A DNA stretch of 64,000 nucleotides from NCBI GenBank assembly GCA_963565915.1, contig OY751487.1, positions 2,604,001 to 2,668,000 of the forward strand. The letters run 5' to 3'. The notes below the pieces were generated by a model. The model made no database searches. It saw nothing but the letters and a program-made list of their open reading frames with translations, and was not told the origin of the DNA. Source of the DNA: Entoloma clypeatum. Lineage: Eukaryota; Basidiomycota; Agaricomycetes; Agaricales; Entolomataceae. Below are positions 62,790 through 64,000 of this stretch, in pieces (the first letter of the stretch is position 1; every line of letters starts with the position of its first letter). The position numbers and the translations under genes were made by a program.

Positions 62790-64000
62790 TTGCCTTGTAT
62801 GACTGCAGACAATAGAACCTATGTCATCCCTGCCAAGCGAGCCGCTGCGTCGACTAAGATTGTGAAAGGAGATAAACCTCTGAAAAGACAAGAGATCAGG
62901 CTGTTAGCTCAGCTCAAAACACGATGAGGATCAAAGGTCATCCAACCTGAGGTTGACAGCGGGTGTGAACGCACATGCATCCATCCCAGAATAGTACATG
63001 AACAGAACCTCCCCACACGAGGAATACCGCCCATAGCAATTCTAAATGCGGATGGATCACCAAATTGACAACAGAAAGCGAGCCAACTTGCTGAAGTCAA
63101 GCTGGATTTGGGAGCACATCAGGAAACCATGGAAGCAATGGTACTGTACATTGGGAGAATGGACATGCTCTTGGGACATGACTGGTTGGTACACCCCAAC
63201 CCCACAATCAATTGGACAACCGGCGCGGTAACATTTAACTGGTGCCCAACAACATGTTGAACCAAACACTCAGATTTCAGGATTAACCTTGATGGTTGCA
63301 AACACCGGGTTTGCATGGTTGAGGTGCGCGACAAAGATGCACCCAAAAAGTTGGATCAGAAATGGAAGCCTGGAGACCCTATTTTGGAAGCCGTCACTCC
63401 CACACCACCTCCCACAACCAAACGACCCTCATATGTTGAACAATTTGCTCATCTCTTTGAGAAGGAGAACTTTGATAAAATCCCAAAGGAGAGGGAGTGG
63501 GACCATGGTATCGAACTTACACCGGACGCACCAAAGGAACTAGGGGGAAATACATATCCCATGACACAAAAGGAACAAGAGGAGTTGGACGCATTCATCA
63601 ACAAGGGTCTAGCAACAGGAAAGATCCACCCATCCAAATCCCCTTATGCCTCCCCTTGCTTCTTCATCAACAAGAAGGATGGTTCCAAATTATTGGTACA
63701 AGATTACCGCATGGTCAATAAATTCACGGTCAAAGACAAGTTCCCACTCCCACGAATATCTGATCTCTTGGATGTGCTAAAAGATGCAGTCTACTTCAAT
63801 AAGATGGACATCATGTGGGGCTATAACAACATCCGGATTAAGGAGGGCAATGAATGGAAAGCTGTCTTCCTCACCAGTCGAGGATTGTTCGAACCATTGG
63901 TCATGTTTTTCGGTCTTTGCAACTCCCCGGGAACGTTCTCTCGAATGATGGCTAGTCTATTCCGGGACCAGATCCGCCGACGTATCTGCATGATCTACAT
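62790..64000 (+). pseudogene. gypsy pol, copy 3, partial with nonsense codons
   Basis: Protease and start of reverse transcriptase, in line with copies 1 and 2. In-frame TGA codons lie at 62925, 63066 and 63258. At the first two, copy 2 has CGA; at the third, copy 1 has CGA. The sequence continues past the window edge, just before the YMDD region. Confidence 0.9.

Larger units (their letters stand above)
60689..64000 (+). mobile_element. Ty3/gypsy chromovirus, copy 3 (partial, decayed; runs off the window)
   Basis: Same family as copies 1 and 2: LTR 60689-61089, primer site just after it, leader, gag 61882-62748, and pol to the window edge. It is much more diverged and full of C-to-T and G-to-A changes, so it is older. 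Confidence 0.92.

Overview
The window is nuclear DNA of a filamentous basidiomycete, most likely an Agaricomycete. The signs are many roughly 50-nt introns splitting nearly every gene, fungal orthologues (NUF2, SDA1, DDX41, GAL7, MIP1), a kinase with an MLKL-NTD-like amino terminus of the kind seen in Agaricomycetes, and Ty3/gypsy chromoviruses and Ty1/copia elements with fungal features. Exon joins were worked out by eye from splice signals, reading frame and family motifs, so internal exon edges are less certain than gene identities.

Region 1 (1-22268) is a dense housekeeping block of eleven genes on strictly alternating strands: MLKL-NTD/pseudokinase (-), ING-type PHD protein (+), kinetochore NUF2 (-), RecQ/BLM-type helicase (+), DDX41-type RNA helicase (-), galactose-1-phosphate uridylyltransferase (+), polynucleotide kinase 3'-phosphatase (-), ADP-ribose pyrophosphatase (+), SDA1 (-), an unrecognised coiled-coil protein (+), and an unrecognised RG-rich protein (-). 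Several head-to-head pairs have start codons only 20-30 bp apart, so promoters are probably shared. Chromatin, chromosome-segregation, DNA-repair and RNA/ribosome functions dominate.

Region 2 (22269-33335) is gene-poor. It has GC-rich degenerate minisatellite sequence, then a 1.15-kb near-perfect palindrome (foldback element) split by a full-length Ty3/gypsy chromovirus (copy 1, 24358-30924, minus strand), then AT-rich DNA with three diverged copies of a roughly 160-bp unit.

Region 3 (33336-36954) is one more housekeeping gene, the mitochondrial DNA polymerase gamma.

Region 4 (37329-64000) is nested transposons. A copia element (copia-A) has its leader split by a solo LTR and its gag split by an almost intact gypsy copy 2 (39330-45897), and its remnant abuts a second, decayed gypsy family (gypsy-II). 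That one is truncated against an inverted copia element (copia-B, 51158-55890). Next comes a decayed pogo-like DNA transposon (56097-59332) carrying a solo LTR in its transposase. Last is another copia element (copia-D) whose gag is interrupted by gypsy copy 3 (60689 to the window end).

The most interesting material is in the gypsy family of copies 1-3. An 11-nt sequence just after the 5' LTR is exactly complementary to the predicted 5' end of the element's own RNA, which is the arrangement of self-primed Tf1/sushi elements. In the intact copy, about 875 nt of leader contains no ATG at all although it holds long open frames. Gag and pol each lie one frame behind the frame before them. A conserved reading frame of about 122 codons sits between pol and the 3' LTR. 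The other notable locus is the MLKL-NTD-like protein, whose kinase catalytic loop reads HGN instead of HGD/HRD, part of it from an 8-nt microexon.
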